Below, piece after piece: positions 1 to 15,696 of a stretch of 64,000 nt of DNA (position 1 is the first letter of the stretch; each line of letters starts with the position of its first letter). The position numbers were made by a program, and so were the translations under genes. The notes beneath the pieces were generated by a model. It searched no databases. It was not told the origin of the DNA and was given only the letters and a program-made list of their open reading frames with translations. The DNA is from Tomocerus qinae. Its lineage: Eukaryota; Arthropoda; Collembola; Entomobryomorpha; Tomoceridae. The stretch covers positions 75,020,001 to 75,084,000 of the forward strand of contig CM034546.1 of NCBI GenBank assembly GCA_020055645.1. Reading direction: 5' to 3'.

Positions 1-3000
1 TTTTTGTAATTTTTACATTATACTCATACAAAATTCCGATACTGTTTAACAACGATTACAATGGAAGTAAAAACTATTTACAGTTGTCGTTGTCAATTTT
101 ATTGAAAATTAAGTTAAGTTGAAATGAAAACTAAATAACCAGGACGTTTTTCTAGGGGGCAGATATAGTCCTCTCAATAATCCATTACCGTTTTATAACT
201 GCAAAAGTGTGGATATAAAGTATAAACCAATTCCATATAAAATATCTATTAAAATTCGCTAACCTTACCATGAAAACCAGGCAACTTGAATGCTTTTGTA
301 ATGTATACATTACACTTCCTCAAAAGTTCCTTTAGTGTTTTACATCAATTTGCAAAATCAAAAAATAAATTCCAAATCATATGCATAAATATTATTAAAA
401 GTTTATTTAGGCACATTACAATTCTGATTACCGGTATGCTTTTCCAAAGGGTACAGATAGTTCCCCCAAAAGTAAAATACCGTTTTATATTTGAAAATAT
501 ATGGCAGTAAAACATAAACCAAATCATTTAATAAAAATACTTTAAAAATTGTTAGTGATACAATAGAGACCAGGGAACCCGTATGTATTTGTAATGTTTA
601 CATTATACTCATACAAAATTCCGATACTGTTTAACAACGATTACAATGGAAGTAAAAACTATTTACAGTTGTCGTTGTCAATTTTATTGAAAAATAAAGT
701 TAAGTTGAAATGAAAACTAAATAACCAGGACGTTTTTCTAGGGGGCAGATATAGTCCTCTCAATAATCCATTACCGTTTTATAACTGCAAAAGTGTGGAT
801 ATAAAGTATAAACCAATTCCATATAAAATATCTATTAAAATTCGCTAACCTTACCATGAAAACCAGGCAACTTGAATGCTTTTGTAATGTATACATTATA
901 TTCCCTCAAAGTTCCTTTAGTGTTTTACATCAATTTGCAAAATCAAAAAATATATTCCAAATCATATGCATAAATATTATTAAAAGTTTATTTAGGCACA
1001 TTACAATTCTGATTACCGGTATGCTTTTCCAAAGGGTACAGATAGTTCCCCCAAAAGTAAAATACCGTTTTATATTTGAAAATATATGGCAGTAAAACAT
1101 AAACCAAATCATTTAATAAAAATACTTTAAAAATTGTTAGTGATACAATAGAGACCAGGGAACCCGTATGTATTTGTAATGTTTACATTATACTCATACA
1201 AAATTCCGATACTGTTTAACAACGATTACAATGGAAGTAAAAACTATTTACAGTTGTCGTTGTCAATTTTATTGAAAATTAAGTTAAGTTGAAATGAAAA
1301 CTAAATAACCAGGACGTTTTTCTAGGGGGCAGATATAGTCCTCTCAATAATCCATTACCGTTTTATAACTGCAAAAGTGTGGATATAAAGTATAAACCAA
1401 TTCCATATAAAATATCTATTAAAATTCGCTAACCTTACCATGAAAACCAGGCAACTTGAATGCTTTTGTAATGTATACATTATACTTCCCTCAAAGTTCC
1501 TTTAGTGTTTTACATCAATTTGCAAAATCAAAAAATATATTCCAAATCATATGCATAAATATTATTAAAAGTTTATTTAGGCACATTACAAATCTGATAA
1601 CCGGTATGCTTTTCCAAAGGGTACAGATAGTTCCCCCAAAAGTAAAATACCGTTTTATATTTGAAAATATATGGCAGTAAAACATAAACCAAATCATTTA
1701 ATAAAAATACTTTAAAAATTGTTAGTGATACAATAGAGACCAGGGAACCCGTATGTTTTTGTAATTTTTACATTATACTCATACAAAATTCCGATACTGT
1801 TTAACAACGATTACAATGGAAGTAAAAACTATTTACAGTATTCGTTGTCAATTTTATTGAAAATTAAGTTAAGTTGAAATGAAAACTAAATAACCAGGAC
1901 GTTTTTCTAGGGGGCAGATATAGTCCTCTCAATAATCCATTACCGTTTTATAACTGCAAAAGTGTGGATATAAAGTATAAACCAATTCCATATAAAATAT
2001 CTATTAAAATTCGCTAACCTTACCATGAAAACCAGGCAACTTGAATGCTTTTGTAATGTATACATTACACTTCCTCAAAGTTCCTTTAGTGTTTTACATC
2101 AATTTGCAAAATCAAAAAATAAATTCCAAATCATATGCATAAATATTATTAAAAGTTTATTTAGGCACATTACAATTCTGATTACCGGTATGCTTTTCCA
2201 AAGGGTACAGATAGTTGCCCCAAAAGTAAAATACCGTTTTATATTTGAAAATATATGGCAGTAAAACATAAACCAAATCATTTAATAAAAATACTTTAAA
2301 AATTGTTAGTGATACAATAGAGACCAGGGAACCCGTATGTATTTGTAATGTTTACATTATACTCATACAAAATTACGATACTGTTTAACAACGATTACAA
2401 TGGAAGTAAAAACTATTTACAGTTGTCGTTGTCAATTTTATTGAAAATTAAGTTAAGTTGAAATGAAAACTAAATAACCAGGACGTTTTTCTAGGGGGCA
2501 GATATAGTCCTCTCAATAATCCATTACCGTTTTATAACTGCAAAAGTGTGGATATAAAGTATAAACCAATTCCATATAAAATATCTATTAAAATTCGCTA
2601 ACCTTACCATGAAAACCAGGCAACTTGAATGCTTTTGTAATGTATACATTATACTCCCTCAAAGTTCCTTTAGTGTTTTACATCAATTTGCAAAATCAAA
2701 AAATATATTCCAAATCATATGCATAAATATTATTAAAAGTTTATTTAGGCACATTACAATTCTGATTACCGGTATGCTTTTCCAAAGGGTACAGATAGTT
2801 CCCCCAAAAGTAAAATACCGTTTTATATTTGAAAATATATGGCAGTAAAACATAAACCAAATCATTTAATAAAAATACTTTAAAAATTGTTAGTGATACA
2901 ATAGAGACCAGGGAACCCGTATGTTTTTGTAATGTTTACATTATACTCATACAAAATTCCGATACTGTTTAACAACGATTACAATGGAAGTAAAAACTAT

Positions 3001-6000
3001 TTACAGTTGTCGTTGTCAATTTTATTGAAAATTAAGTTAAGTTGAAATGAAAACTAAATAACCAGGACGTTTTTCTAGGGGGCAGATATAGTCCTCTCAA
3101 TAATCCATTACCGTTTTATAACTGCAAAAGTGTGGATATAAAGTATAAACCAATTCCATATAAAATATCTATTAAAATTCGCTAACCTTACCATGAAAAC
3201 CAGGCAACTTGAATGCTTTTGTAATGTATACATTATATTCCCTCAAAGTTCCTTTAGTGTTTTACATCAATTTGCAAAATCAAAAAATAAATTCCAAATC
3301 ATATGCATAAATATTATTAAAAGTTTATTTAGGCACATTACAATTCTGATTACCGGTATGCTTTTCCAAAGGGTACAGATAGTTCCCCCAAAAGTAAAAT
3401 ACCGTTTTATATTTGAAAATATATGGCAGTAAAACATAAACCAAATCATTTAATAAAAATACTTTAAAAATTGTTAGTGATACAATAGAGACCAGGGAAC
3501 CCGTATGTATTTGTAATGTTTACATTATACTCATACAAAATTACGATACTGTTTAACAACGATTACAATGGAAGTAAAAACTATTTACAGTTGTCGTTGT
3601 CAATTTTATTGAAAATTAAGTTAAGTTGAAATGAAAACTAAATAACCAGGACGTTTTTCTAGGGGGCAGATATAGTCCTCTCAATAATCCATTACCGTTT
3701 TATAACTGCAAAAGTGTGGATATAAAGTATAAACCAATTCCATATAAAATATCTATTAAAATTCGCTAACCTTACCATGAAAACCAGGCAACTTGAATGC
3801 TTTTGTAATGTATACATTATACTCCCTCAAAGTTCCTTTAGTGTTTTACATCAATTTGCAAAATCAAAAAATATATTCCAAATCATATGCATAAATATTA
3901 TTAAAAGTTTATTTAGGCACATTACAAATCTGATTACCGGTATGCTTTTCCAAAGGGTACAGATAGTTCCCCCAAAAGTAAAATACCGTTTTATATTTGA
4001 AAATATATGGCAGTAAAACATAAACCAAATCATTTAATAAAAATACTTTAAAAATTGTTAGTGATACAATAGAGACCAGGGAACCCGTATGTTTTTGTAA
4101 TTTTTACATTATACTCATACAAAATTCCGTTACTGTTTAACAACGATTACAATGGAAGTAAAAACTATTTACAGTATTCGTTGTCAATTTTATTGAAAAT
4201 TAAGTTAAGTTGAAATGAAAACTAAATAACCAGGACGTTTTTCTAGGGGGCAGATATAGTCCTCTCAATAATCCATTACCGTTTTATAACTGCAAAAGTG
4301 TGGATATAAAGTATAAACCAATTCCATATAAAATATCTATTAAAATTCGCTAACCTTACCATGAAAACCAGGCAACTTGAATGCTTTTGTAATGTATACA
4401 TTATACTCCCTCAAAGTTCCTTTAGTGTTTTACATCAATTTGCAAAATCAAAAAATAAATTCCAAATCATATGCATAAATATTATTAAAAGTTTATTTAG
4501 GCACATTACAATTCTGATTACCGGTATGCTTTTCCAAAGGGTACAGATAGTTCCCCCAAAAGTAAAATACCGTTTTATATTTGAAAATATATGGCAGTAA
4601 AACATAAACCAAATCATTTAATAAAAATACTTTAAAAATTGTTAGTGATACAATAGAGACCAGGGAACCCGTATGTATTTGTAATGTTTACATTATACTC
4701 ATACAAAATTACGATACTGTTTAACAACGATTACAATGGAAGTAAAAACTATTTACAGTTGTCGTTGTCAATTTTATTGAAAATTAAGTTAAGTTGAAAT
4801 GAAAACTAAATAACCAGGACGTTTTTCTAGGGGGCAGATATAGTCCTCTCAATAATCCATTACCGTTTTATAACTGCAAAAGTGTGGATATAAAGTATAA
4901 ACCAATTCCATATAAAATATCTATTAAAATTCGCTAACCTTACCATGAAAACCAGGCAACTTGAATGCTTTTGTAATGTATACATTATATTCCCTCAAAG
5001 TTCCTTTAGTGTTTTACATCAATTTGCAAAATCAAAAAATATATTCCAAATCATATGCATAAATATTATTAAAAGTTTATTTAGGCACATTACAAATTCT
5101 GATTACCGGTATGCTTTTCCAAAGGGTACAGATAGTTCCCCCAAAAGTAAAATACCGTTTTATATTTGAAAATATATGGCAGTAAAACATAAACCAAATC
5201 ATTTAATAAAAATACTTTAAAAATTGTTAGTGATACAATAGAGACCAGGGAACCCGTATGTTTTTGTAATTTTTACATTATACTCATACAAAATTCCGAT
5301 ACTGTTTAACAACGATTACAATGGAAGTAAAAACTATTTACAGTTGTCGTTGTCAATTTTATTGAAAATTAAGTTAAGTTGAAATGAAAACTAAATAACC
5401 AGGACGTTTTTCTAGGGGGCAGATATAGTCCTCTCAATAATCCATTACCGTTTTATAACTGCAAAAGTGTGGATATAAAGTATAAACCAATTCCATATAA
5501 AATATCTATTAAAATTCGCTAACCTTACCATGAAAACCAGGCAACTTGAATGCTTTTGTAATGTATACATTATATTTCCTCAAAGTTCCTTTAGTGTTTT
5601 ACATCAATTTGCAAAATCAAAAAATAAATTCCAAATCATATGCATAAATATTATTAAAAGTTTATTTAGGCACATTACAATTCTGATTACCGGTATGCTT
5701 TTCCAAAGGGTACAGATAGTTCCCCCAAAAGTAAAATACCGTTTTATATTTGAAAATATATGGCAGTAAAACATAAACCAAATCATTTAATAAAAATACT
5801 TTAAAAATTGTTAGTGATACAATAGAGACCAGGGAACCCGTATGTATTTGTAATGTTTACATTATACTCATACAAAATTCCGATACTGTTTAACAACGAT
5901 TACAATGGAAGTAAAAACTATTTACAGTTGTCGTTGTCAATTTTATTGAAAAATAAAGTTAAGTTGAAATGAAAACTAAATAACCAGGACGTTTTTCTAG

Positions 6001-9000
6001 GGGGCAGATATAGTCCTCTCAATAATCCATTACCGTTTTATAACTGCAAAAGTGTGGATATAAAGTATAAACCAATTCCATATAAAATATCTATTAAAAT
6101 TCGCTAACCTTACCATGAAAACCAGGCAACTTGAATGCTTTTGTAATGTATACATTATATTCCCTCAAAGTTCCTTTAGTGTTTTACATCAATTTGCAAA
6201 ATCAAAAAATATATTCCAAATCATATGCATAAATATTATTAAAAGTTTATTTAGGCACATTACAATTCTGATTACCGGTATGCTTTTCCAAAGGGTACAG
6301 ATAGTTCCCCCAAAAGTAAAATACCGTTTTATATTTGAAAATATATGGCAGTAAAACATAAACCAAATCATTTAATAAAAATACTTTAAAAATTGTTAGT
6401 GATACAATAGAGACCAGGGAACCCGTATGTTTTTGTAATGTTTACATTATACTCATACAAAATTCCGATACTGTTTAACAACGATTACAATGGAAGTAAA
6501 AACTATTTACAGTTGTCGTTGTCAATTTTATTGAAAATTAAGTTAAGTTGAAATGAAAACTAAATAACCAGGACGTTTTTCTAGGGGGCAGATATAGTCC
6601 TCTCAATAATCCATTACCGTTTTATAACTGCAAAAGTGTGGATATAAAGTATAAACCAATTCCATATAAAATATCTATTAAAATTCGCTAACCTTACCAT
6701 GAAAACCAGGCAACTTGAATGCTTTTGTAATGTATACATTATATTCCCTCAAAGTTCCTTTAGTGTTTTACATCAATTTGCAAAATCAAAAAATAAATTC
6801 CAAATCATATGCATAAATATTATTAAAAGTTTATTTAGGCACATTACAATTCTGATTACCGGTATGCTTTTCCAAAGGGTACAGATAGTTCCCCCAAAAG
6901 TAAAATACCGTTTTATATTTGAAAATATATGGCAGTAAAACATAAACCAAATCATTTAATAAAAATACTTTAAAAATTGTTAGTGATACAATAGAGACCA
7001 GGGAACCCGTATGTATTTGTAATGTTTACATTATACTCATACAAAATTCCGATACTGTTTAACAACGATTACAATGGAAGTAAAAACTATTTACAGTTGT
7101 CGTTGTCAATTTTATTGAAAATTAAGTTAAGTTGAAATGAAAACTAAATAACCAGGACGTTTTTCTAGGGGGCAGATATAGTCCTCTCAATAATCCATTA
7201 CCGTTTTATAACTGCAAAAGTGTGGATATAAAGTATAAACCAATTCCATATAAAATATCTATTAAAATTCGCTAACCTTACCATGAAAACCAGGCAACTT
7301 GAATGCTTTTGTAATGTATACATTATATTCCCTCAAAGTTCCTTTAGTGTTTTACATCAATTTGCAAAATCAAAAAATATATTCCAAATCATATGCATAA
7401 ATATTATTAAAAGTTTATTTAGGCACATTACAATTCTGATAACCGGTATGCTTTTCCAAAGGGTACAGATAGTTCCCCCAAAAGTAAAATACCGTTTTAT
7501 ATTTGAAAATATATGGCAGTAAAACATAAACCAAATCATTTAATAAAAATACTTTAAAAATTGTTAGTGATACAATAGAGACCAGGGAACCCGTATGTTT
7601 TTGTAATTTTTACATTATACTCATACAAAATTCCGATACTGTTTAACAACGATTACAATGGAAGTAAAAACTATTTACAGTTGTCGTTGTCAATTTTATT
7701 GAAAATTAAGTTAAGTTGAAATGAAAACTAAATAACCAGGACGTTTTTCTAGGGGGCAGATATAGTCCTCTCAATAATCCATTACCGTTTTATAACTGCA
7801 AAAGTGTGGATATAAAGTATAAACCAATTCCATATAAAATATCTATTAAAATTCGCTAACCTTACCATGAAAACCAGGCAACTTGAATGCTTTTGTAATG
7901 TATACATTATATTCCCTCAAAGTTCCTTTAGTGTTTTACATCAATTTGCAAAATCAAAAAATATATTCCAAATCATATGCATAAATATTATTAAAAGTTT
8001 ATTTAGGCACATTACAATTCTGATTACCGGTATGCTTTTCCAAAGGGTACAGATAGTTCCCCCAAAAGTAAAATACCGTTTTATATTTGAAAATATATGG
8101 CAGTAAAACATAAACCAAATCATTTAATAAAAATACTTTAAAAATTGTTAGTGATACAATAGAGACCAGGGAACCCGTATGTATTTGTAATGTTTACATT
8201 ATACTCATACAAAATTCCGATACTGTTTAACAACGATTACAATGGAAGTAAAAACTATTTACAGTATTCGTTGTCAATTTTATTGAAAATTAAGTTAAGT
8301 TGAAATGAAAACTAAATAACCAGGACGTTTTTCTAGGGGGCAGATATAGTCCTCTCAATAATCCATTACCGTTTTATAACTGCAAAAGTGTGGATATAAA
8401 GTATAAACCAATTCCATATAAAATATCTATTAAAATTCGCTAACCTTACCATGAAAACCAGGCAACTTGAATGCTTTTGTAATGTATACATTATACTCCC
8501 TCAAAGTTCCTTTAGTGTTTTACATCAATTTGCAAAATCAAAAAATAAATTCCAAATCATATGCATAAATATTATTAAAAGTTTATTTAGGCACATTACA
8601 ATTCTGATTACCGGTATGCTTTTCCAAAGGGTACAGATAGTTCCCCCAAAAGTAAAATACCGTTTTATATTTGAAAATATATGGCAGTAAAACATAAACC
8701 AAATCATTTAATAAAAATACTTTAAAAATTGTTAGTGATACAATAGAGACCAGGGAACCCGTATGTATTTGTAATGTTTACATTATACTCATACAAAATT
8801 ACGATACTGTTTAACAACGATTACAATGGAAGTAAAAACTATTTACAGTTGTCGTTGTCAATTTTATTGAAAATTAAGTTAAGTTGAAATGAAAACTAAA
8901 TAACCAGGACGTTTTTCTAGGGGGCAGATATAGTCCTCTCAATAATCCATTACCGTTTTATAACTGCAAAAGTGTGGATATAAAGTATAAACCAATTCCA

Positions 9001-12000
9001 TATAAAATATCTATTAAAATTCGCTAACCTTACCATGAAAACCAGGCAACTTGAATGCTTTTGTAATGTATACATTATATTCCCTCAAAGTTCCTTTAGT
9101 GTTTTACATCAATTTGCAAAATCAAAAAATAAATTCCAAATCATATGCATAAATATTATTAAAAGTTTATTTAGGCACATTACAATTCTGATTACCGGTA
9201 TGCTTTTCCAAAGGGTACAGATAGTTCCCCCAAAAGTAAAATACCGTTTTATATTTGAAAATATATGGCAGTAAAACATAAACCAAATCATTTAATAAAA
9301 ATACTTTAAAAATTGTTAGTGATACAATAGAGACCAGGGAACCCGTATGTATTTGTAATGTTTACATTATACTCATACAAAATTCCGATACTGTTTAACA
9401 ACGATTACAATGGAAGTAAAAACTATTTACAGTTGTCGTTGTCAATTTTATTGAAAATTAAGTTAAGTTGAAATGAAAACTAAATAACCAGGACGTTTTT
9501 CTAGGGGGCAGATATAGTCCTCTCAATAATCCATTACCGTTTTATAACTGCAAAAGTGTGGATATAAAGTATAAACCAATTCCATATAAAATATCTATTA
9601 AAATTCGCTAACCTTACCATGAAAACCAGGCAACTTGAATGCTTTTGTAATGTATACATTATATTCCCTCAAAGTTCCTTTAGTGTTTTACATCAATTTG
9701 CAAAATCAAAAAATATATTCCAAATCATATGCATAAATATTATTAAAAGTTTATTTAGGCACATTACAAATCTGATAACCGGTATGCTTTTCCAAAGGGT
9801 ACAGATAGTTCCCCCAAAAGTAAAATACCGTTTTATATTTGAAAATATATGGCAGTAAAACATAAACCAAATCATTTAATAAAAATACTTTAAAAATTGT
9901 TAGTGATACAATAGAGACCAGGGAACCCGTATGTTTTTGTAATTTTTACATTATACTCATACAAAATTCCGATACTGTTTAACAACGATTACAATGGAAG
10001 TAAAAACTATTTACAGTATTCGTTGTCAATTTTATTGAAAATTAAGTTAAGTTGAAATGAAAACTAAATAACCAGGACGTTTTTCTAGGGGGCAGATATA
10101 GTCCTCTCAATAATCCATTACCGTTTTATAACTGCAAAAGTGTGGATATAAAGTATAAACCAATTCCATATAAAATATCTATTAAAATTCGCTAACCTTA
10201 CCATGAAAACCAGGCAACTTGAATGCTTTTGTAATGTATACATTACACTTCCTCAAAGTTCCTTTAGTGTTTTACATCAATTTGCAAAATCAAAAAATAT
10301 ATTCCAAATCATATGCATAAATATTATTAAAAGTTTATTTAGGCACATTACAATTCTGATTACCGGTATGCTTTTCCAAAGGGTACAGATAGTTCCCCCA
10401 AAAGTAAAATACCGTTTTATATTTGAAAATATATGGCAGTAAAACATAAACCAAATCATTTAATAAAAATACTTTAAAAATTGTTAGTGATACAATAGAG
10501 ACCAGGGAACCCGTATGTATTTGTAATGTTTACATTATACTCATACAAAATTACGATACTGTTTAACAACGATTACAATGGAAGTAAAAACTATTTACAG
10601 TTGTCGTTGTCAATTTTATTGAAAATTAAGTTAAGTTGAAATGAAAACTAAATAACCAGGACGTTTTTCTAGGGGGCAGATATAGTCCTCTCAATAATCC
10701 ATTACCGTTTTATAACTGCAAAAGTGTGGATATAAAGTATAAACCAATTCCATATAAAATATCTATTAAAATTCGCTAACCTTACCATGAAAACCAGGCA
10801 ACTTGAATGCTTTTGTAATGTATACATTATATTCCCTCAAAGTTCCTTTAGTGTTTTACATCAATTTGCAAAATCAAAAAATATATTCCAAATCATATGC
10901 ATAAATATTATTAAAAGTTTATTTAGGCACATTACAATTCTGATTACCGGTATGCTTTTCCAAAGGGTACAGATAGTTCCCCCAAAAGTAAAATACCGTT
11001 TTATATTTGAAAATATATGGCAGTAAAACATAAACCAAATCATTTAATAAAAATACTTTAAAAATTGTTAGTGATACAATAGAGACCAGGGAACCCGTAT
11101 GTATTTGTAATGTTTACATTATACTCATACAAAATTCCGATACTGTTTAACAACGATTACAATGGAAGTAAAAACTATTTACAGTTGTCGTTGTCAATTT
11201 TATTGAAAATTAAGTTAAGTTGAAATGAAAACTAAATAACCAGGACGTTTTTCTAGGGGGCAGATATAGTCCTCTCAATAATCCATTACCGTTTTATAAC
11301 TGCAAAAGTGTGGATATAAAGTATAAACCAATTCCATATAAAATATCTATTAAAATTCGCTAACCTTACCATGAAAACCAGGCAACTTGAATGCTTTTGT
11401 AATGTATACATTATATTCCCTCAAAGTTCCTTTAGTGTTTTACATCAATTTGCAAAATCAAAAAATATATTCCAAATCATATGCATAAATATTATTAAAA
11501 GTTTATTTAGGCACATTACAATTCTGATTACCGGTATGCTTTTCCAAAGGGTACAGATAGTTCCCCCAAAAGTAAAATACCGTTTTATATTTGAAAATAT
11601 ATGGCAGTAAAACATAAACCAAATCATTTAATAAAAATACTTTAAAAATTGTTAGTGATACAATAGAGACCAGGGAACCCGTATGTATTTGTAATGTTTA
11701 CATTATACTCATACAAAATTCCGATACTGTTTAACAACGATTACAATGGAAGTAAAAACTATTTACAGTTGTCGTTGTCAATTTTATTGAAAATTAAGTT
11801 AAGTTGAAATGAAAACTAAATAACCAGGACGTTTTTCTAGGGGGCAGATATAGTCCTCTCAATAATCCATTACCGTTTTATAACTGCAAAAGTGTGGATA
11901 TAAAGTATAAACCAATTCCATATAAAATATCTATTAAAATTCGCTAACCTTACCATGAAAACCAGGCAACTTGAATGCTTTTGTAATGTATACATTACAC

Positions 12001-15000
12001 TTCCTCAAAGTTCCTTTAGTGTTTTACATCAATTTGCAAAATCAAAAAATAAATTCCAAATCATATGCATAAATATTATTAAAAGTTTATTTAGGCACAT
12101 TACAATTCTGATTACCGGTATGCTTTTCCAAAGGGTACAGATAGTTCCCCCAAAAGTAAAATACCGTTTTATATTTGAAAATATATGGCAGTAAAACATA
12201 AACCAAATCATTTAATAAAAATACTTTAAAAATTGTTAGTGATACAATAGAGACCAGGGAACCCGTATGTTTTTGTAATTTTTACATTATACTCATACAA
12301 AATTCCGATACTGTTTAACAACGATTACAATGGAAGTAAAAACTATTTACAGTATTCGTTGTCAATTTTATTGAAAATTAAGTTAAGTTGAAATGAAAAC
12401 TAAATAACCAGGACGTTTTTCTAGGGGGCAGATATAGTCCTCTCAATAATCCATTACCGTTTTATAACTGCAAAAGTGTGGATATAAAGTATAAACCAAT
12501 TCCATATAAAATATCTATTAAAATTCGCTAACCTTACCATGAAAACCAGGCAACTTGAATGCTTTTGTAATGTATACATTATATTCCCTCAAAGTTCCTT
12601 TAGTGTTTTACATCAATTTGCAAAATCAAAAAATATATTCCAAATCATATGCATAAATATTATTAAAAGTTTATTTAGGCACATTACAATTCTGATTACC
12701 GGTATGCTTTTCCAAAGGGTACAGATAGTTCCCCCAAAAGTAAAATACCGTTTTATATTTGAAAATATATGGCAGTAAAACATAAACCAAATCATTTAAT
12801 AAAAATACTTTAAAAATTGTTAGTGATACAATAGAGACCAGGGAACCCGTATGTATTTGTAATGTTTACATTATACTCATACAAAATTCCGATACTGTTT
12901 AACAACGATTACAATGGAAGTAAAAACTATTTACAGTTGTCGTTGTCAATTTTATTGAAAATTAAGTTAAGTTGAAATGAAAACTAAATAACCAGGACGT
13001 TTTTCTAGGGGGCAGATATAGTCCTCTCAATAATCCATTACCGTTTTATAACTGCAAAAGTGTGGATATAAAGTATAAACCAATTCCATATAAAATATCT
13101 ATTAAAATTCGCTAACCTTACCATGAAAACCAGGCAACTTGAATGCTTTTGTAATGTATACATTATATTCCCTCAAAGTTCCTTTAGTGTTTTACATCAA
13201 TTTGCAAAATCAAAAAATAAATTCCAAATCATATGCATAAATATTATTAAAAGTTTATTTAGGCACATTACAATTCTGATTACCGGTATGCTTTTCCAAA
13301 GGGTACAGATAGTTCCCCCAAAAGTAAAATACCGTTTTATGTTTGAAAATATATGGCAGTAAAACATAAACCAAATCATTTAATAAAAATACTTTAAAAA
13401 TTGTTAGTGATACAATAGAGACCGGGGAACCCGTATGTTTTTGTAATGTTTACAATATACTCATACAAAATTCCGTTACTGTTTAACAACGATTACAATG
13501 GAAGTAAAAACTATTTACAGTTGTCGTATTCAATTTTATTGAAAAATAAAGTTAAGTTGAAATGAAAACTAAATAACCAGGACGTTTTTCTAGGGGGCAG
13601 ATCTGGTCCTCTCAATAATCCATTACCGTTTTATAACTGCAAAAGTGTGGATATAAAGTATAAACCAATTCCATATAAAATATCTATTAAAATTCGCTAA
13701 CCTTACCATGAAAACCAGGCAACTTGAATGCTTTTGTAATGTATACATTACGCTTCCTCAAAGTTTCTTTAGTGTTTTACATCAATTTGCAAAATCAAAA
13801 AATAAATTCCAAATCATATGCATAAATATTATTAAAAGTTTATTTAGGCACATTACAATTCTGATTACCGGTATGCTTTTCCAAAGGGTACAGATAGTTC
13901 CCCCAAAAGTAAAATACCGTTTTATATTTGAAAATATATGGCAGTAAAACATAAACCAAATCATTTAATAAAAATACTTTAAAAATTGTTAGTGATACAA
14001 TAGAGACCAGGGAACCCGTATGTTTTTGTAATTTTTACATTATACTCATACAAAATTCCGATACTGTTTAACAACGATTACAATGGAAGTAAAAACTATT
14101 TACAGTATTCGTTGTCAATTTTATTGAAAATTAAGTTAAGTTGAAATGAAAACTAAATAACCAGGACGTTTTTCTAGGGGGCAGATATAGTCCTCTCAAT
14201 AATCCATTACCGTTTTATAACTGCAAAAGTGTGGAAATAAAGTATAAACCAATTCCATATAAAATATCTATTAAAATTCGCTAACCTTACCATGAAAACC
14301 AGGCAACTTGAATGCTTTTGTAATGTATACATTATATTCCCTCAAAGTTCCTTTAGTGTTTTACATCAATTTGCAAAATCAAAAAATATATTCCAAATCA
14401 TATGCATAAATATTATTAAAAGTTTATTTAGGCACATTACAATTCTGATTACCGGTATGCTTTTCCAAAGGGTACAGATAGTTCCCCCAAAAGTAAAATA
14501 CCGTTTTATGTTTGAAAATATATGGCAGTAAAACATAAACCAAATCATTTAATAAAAATACTTTAAAAATTGTTAGTGATACAATAGAGACCGGGGAACC
14601 CGTATGTTTTTGTAATGTTTACAATATACTCATACAAAATTCCGTTACTGTTTAACAACGATTACAATGGAAGTAAAAACTATTTACAGTTGTCGTTGTC
14701 AATTTTATTGAAAATTAAGTTAAGTTGAAATGAAAACTAAATAACCAGGACGTTTTTCTAGGGGGCAGATATAGTCCTCTCAATAATCCATTACCGTTTT
14801 ATAACTGCAAAAGTGTGGATATAAAGTATAAACCAATTCCATATAAAATATCTATTAAAATTCGCTAACCTTACCATGAAAACCAGGCAACTTGAATGCT
14901 TTTGTAATGTATACATTATACTCCCTCAAAGTTCCTTTAGTGTTTTACATCAATTTGCAAAATCAAAAAATATATTTCAAATCATATGCATAAATATTAT

Positions 15001-15696
15001 TAAAAGTTTATTTAGGCACATTACAATTCTGATTACCGGTATGCTTTTCCAAAGGGTACAGATAGTTCCCCCAAAAGTAAAATACCGTTTTATATTTGAA
15101 AATATATGGCAGTAAAACATAAACCAAATCATTTAATAAAAATACTTTAAAAATTGTTAGTGATACAATAGAGACCAGGGAACCCGTATGTTTTTGTAAT
15201 GTTTACAATATACTCATACAAAATTCCGTTACTGTTTAACAACGATTACAATGGAAGTAAAAACTATTTACAGTTGTGGTTGTCAATTTTATTGAAAATT
15301 AAGTTAAGTTGAAATGAAAACTAAATAACCAGGAGGTTTTTCTAGGGGGCAGATCTGGTCCTCTCAATAATCCATTACCGTTTTATAACTGCAAAAGTGT
15401 GGATATAAAGTATAAACCAATTCCATATAAAATATCTATTAAAATTCGCTAACCTTACTATGAAAACCAGGCAACTTGAATGCTTTTGTAATGTATACAT
15501 TACACTTCCTCAAAGTTCCTTTAGTGTTTTACATTAATTTGCAATATCAAAAAATAAATTCCAAATCATATGCATAAATATTATTAAAAGTTTATTTAGG
15601 CACATTACAATTCTGATTACTGGTATGCTTTTCCAAAGGGTACAGATAGTTCCCCCAAAAGTAAAATACCGTTTTATATTTGAAAATATATGGCAG
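1..15696. repeat. 584-bp satellite array, ~27 units, each a diverged dimer
   Basis: The segment ATGAAAACCAGGCAACTTG recurs at 270, 856, 1440, 2025, 2609 and then every 584-585 bp to 15460, giving 27 units with very few differences. Each unit splits into two related halves of about 291 and 293 bp (for example 1151-1441 and 1442-1734). Both halves begin with ACCAGG, then share TTTTGTAATGT-TACATTATACT, then TACCGTTTTATA and a TATAAACCAA block. The array runs off the left end of the window and stops abruptly inside a unit at 15696. Every unit contains a 79-codon ORF on + and a 60-codon ORF on -. I treat both as chance ORFs of a homogenised repeat. Confidence 0.97.

Noticed and set aside
270-15115. 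Conserved 79-codon (+) and 60-codon (-) ORFs in nearly every satellite unit
   Set aside because: They are repeated because the satellite is homogenised. Both strands are open in the same segment, one unit (4945) is frameshifted, and the composition is typical of AT-rich non-coding DNA.
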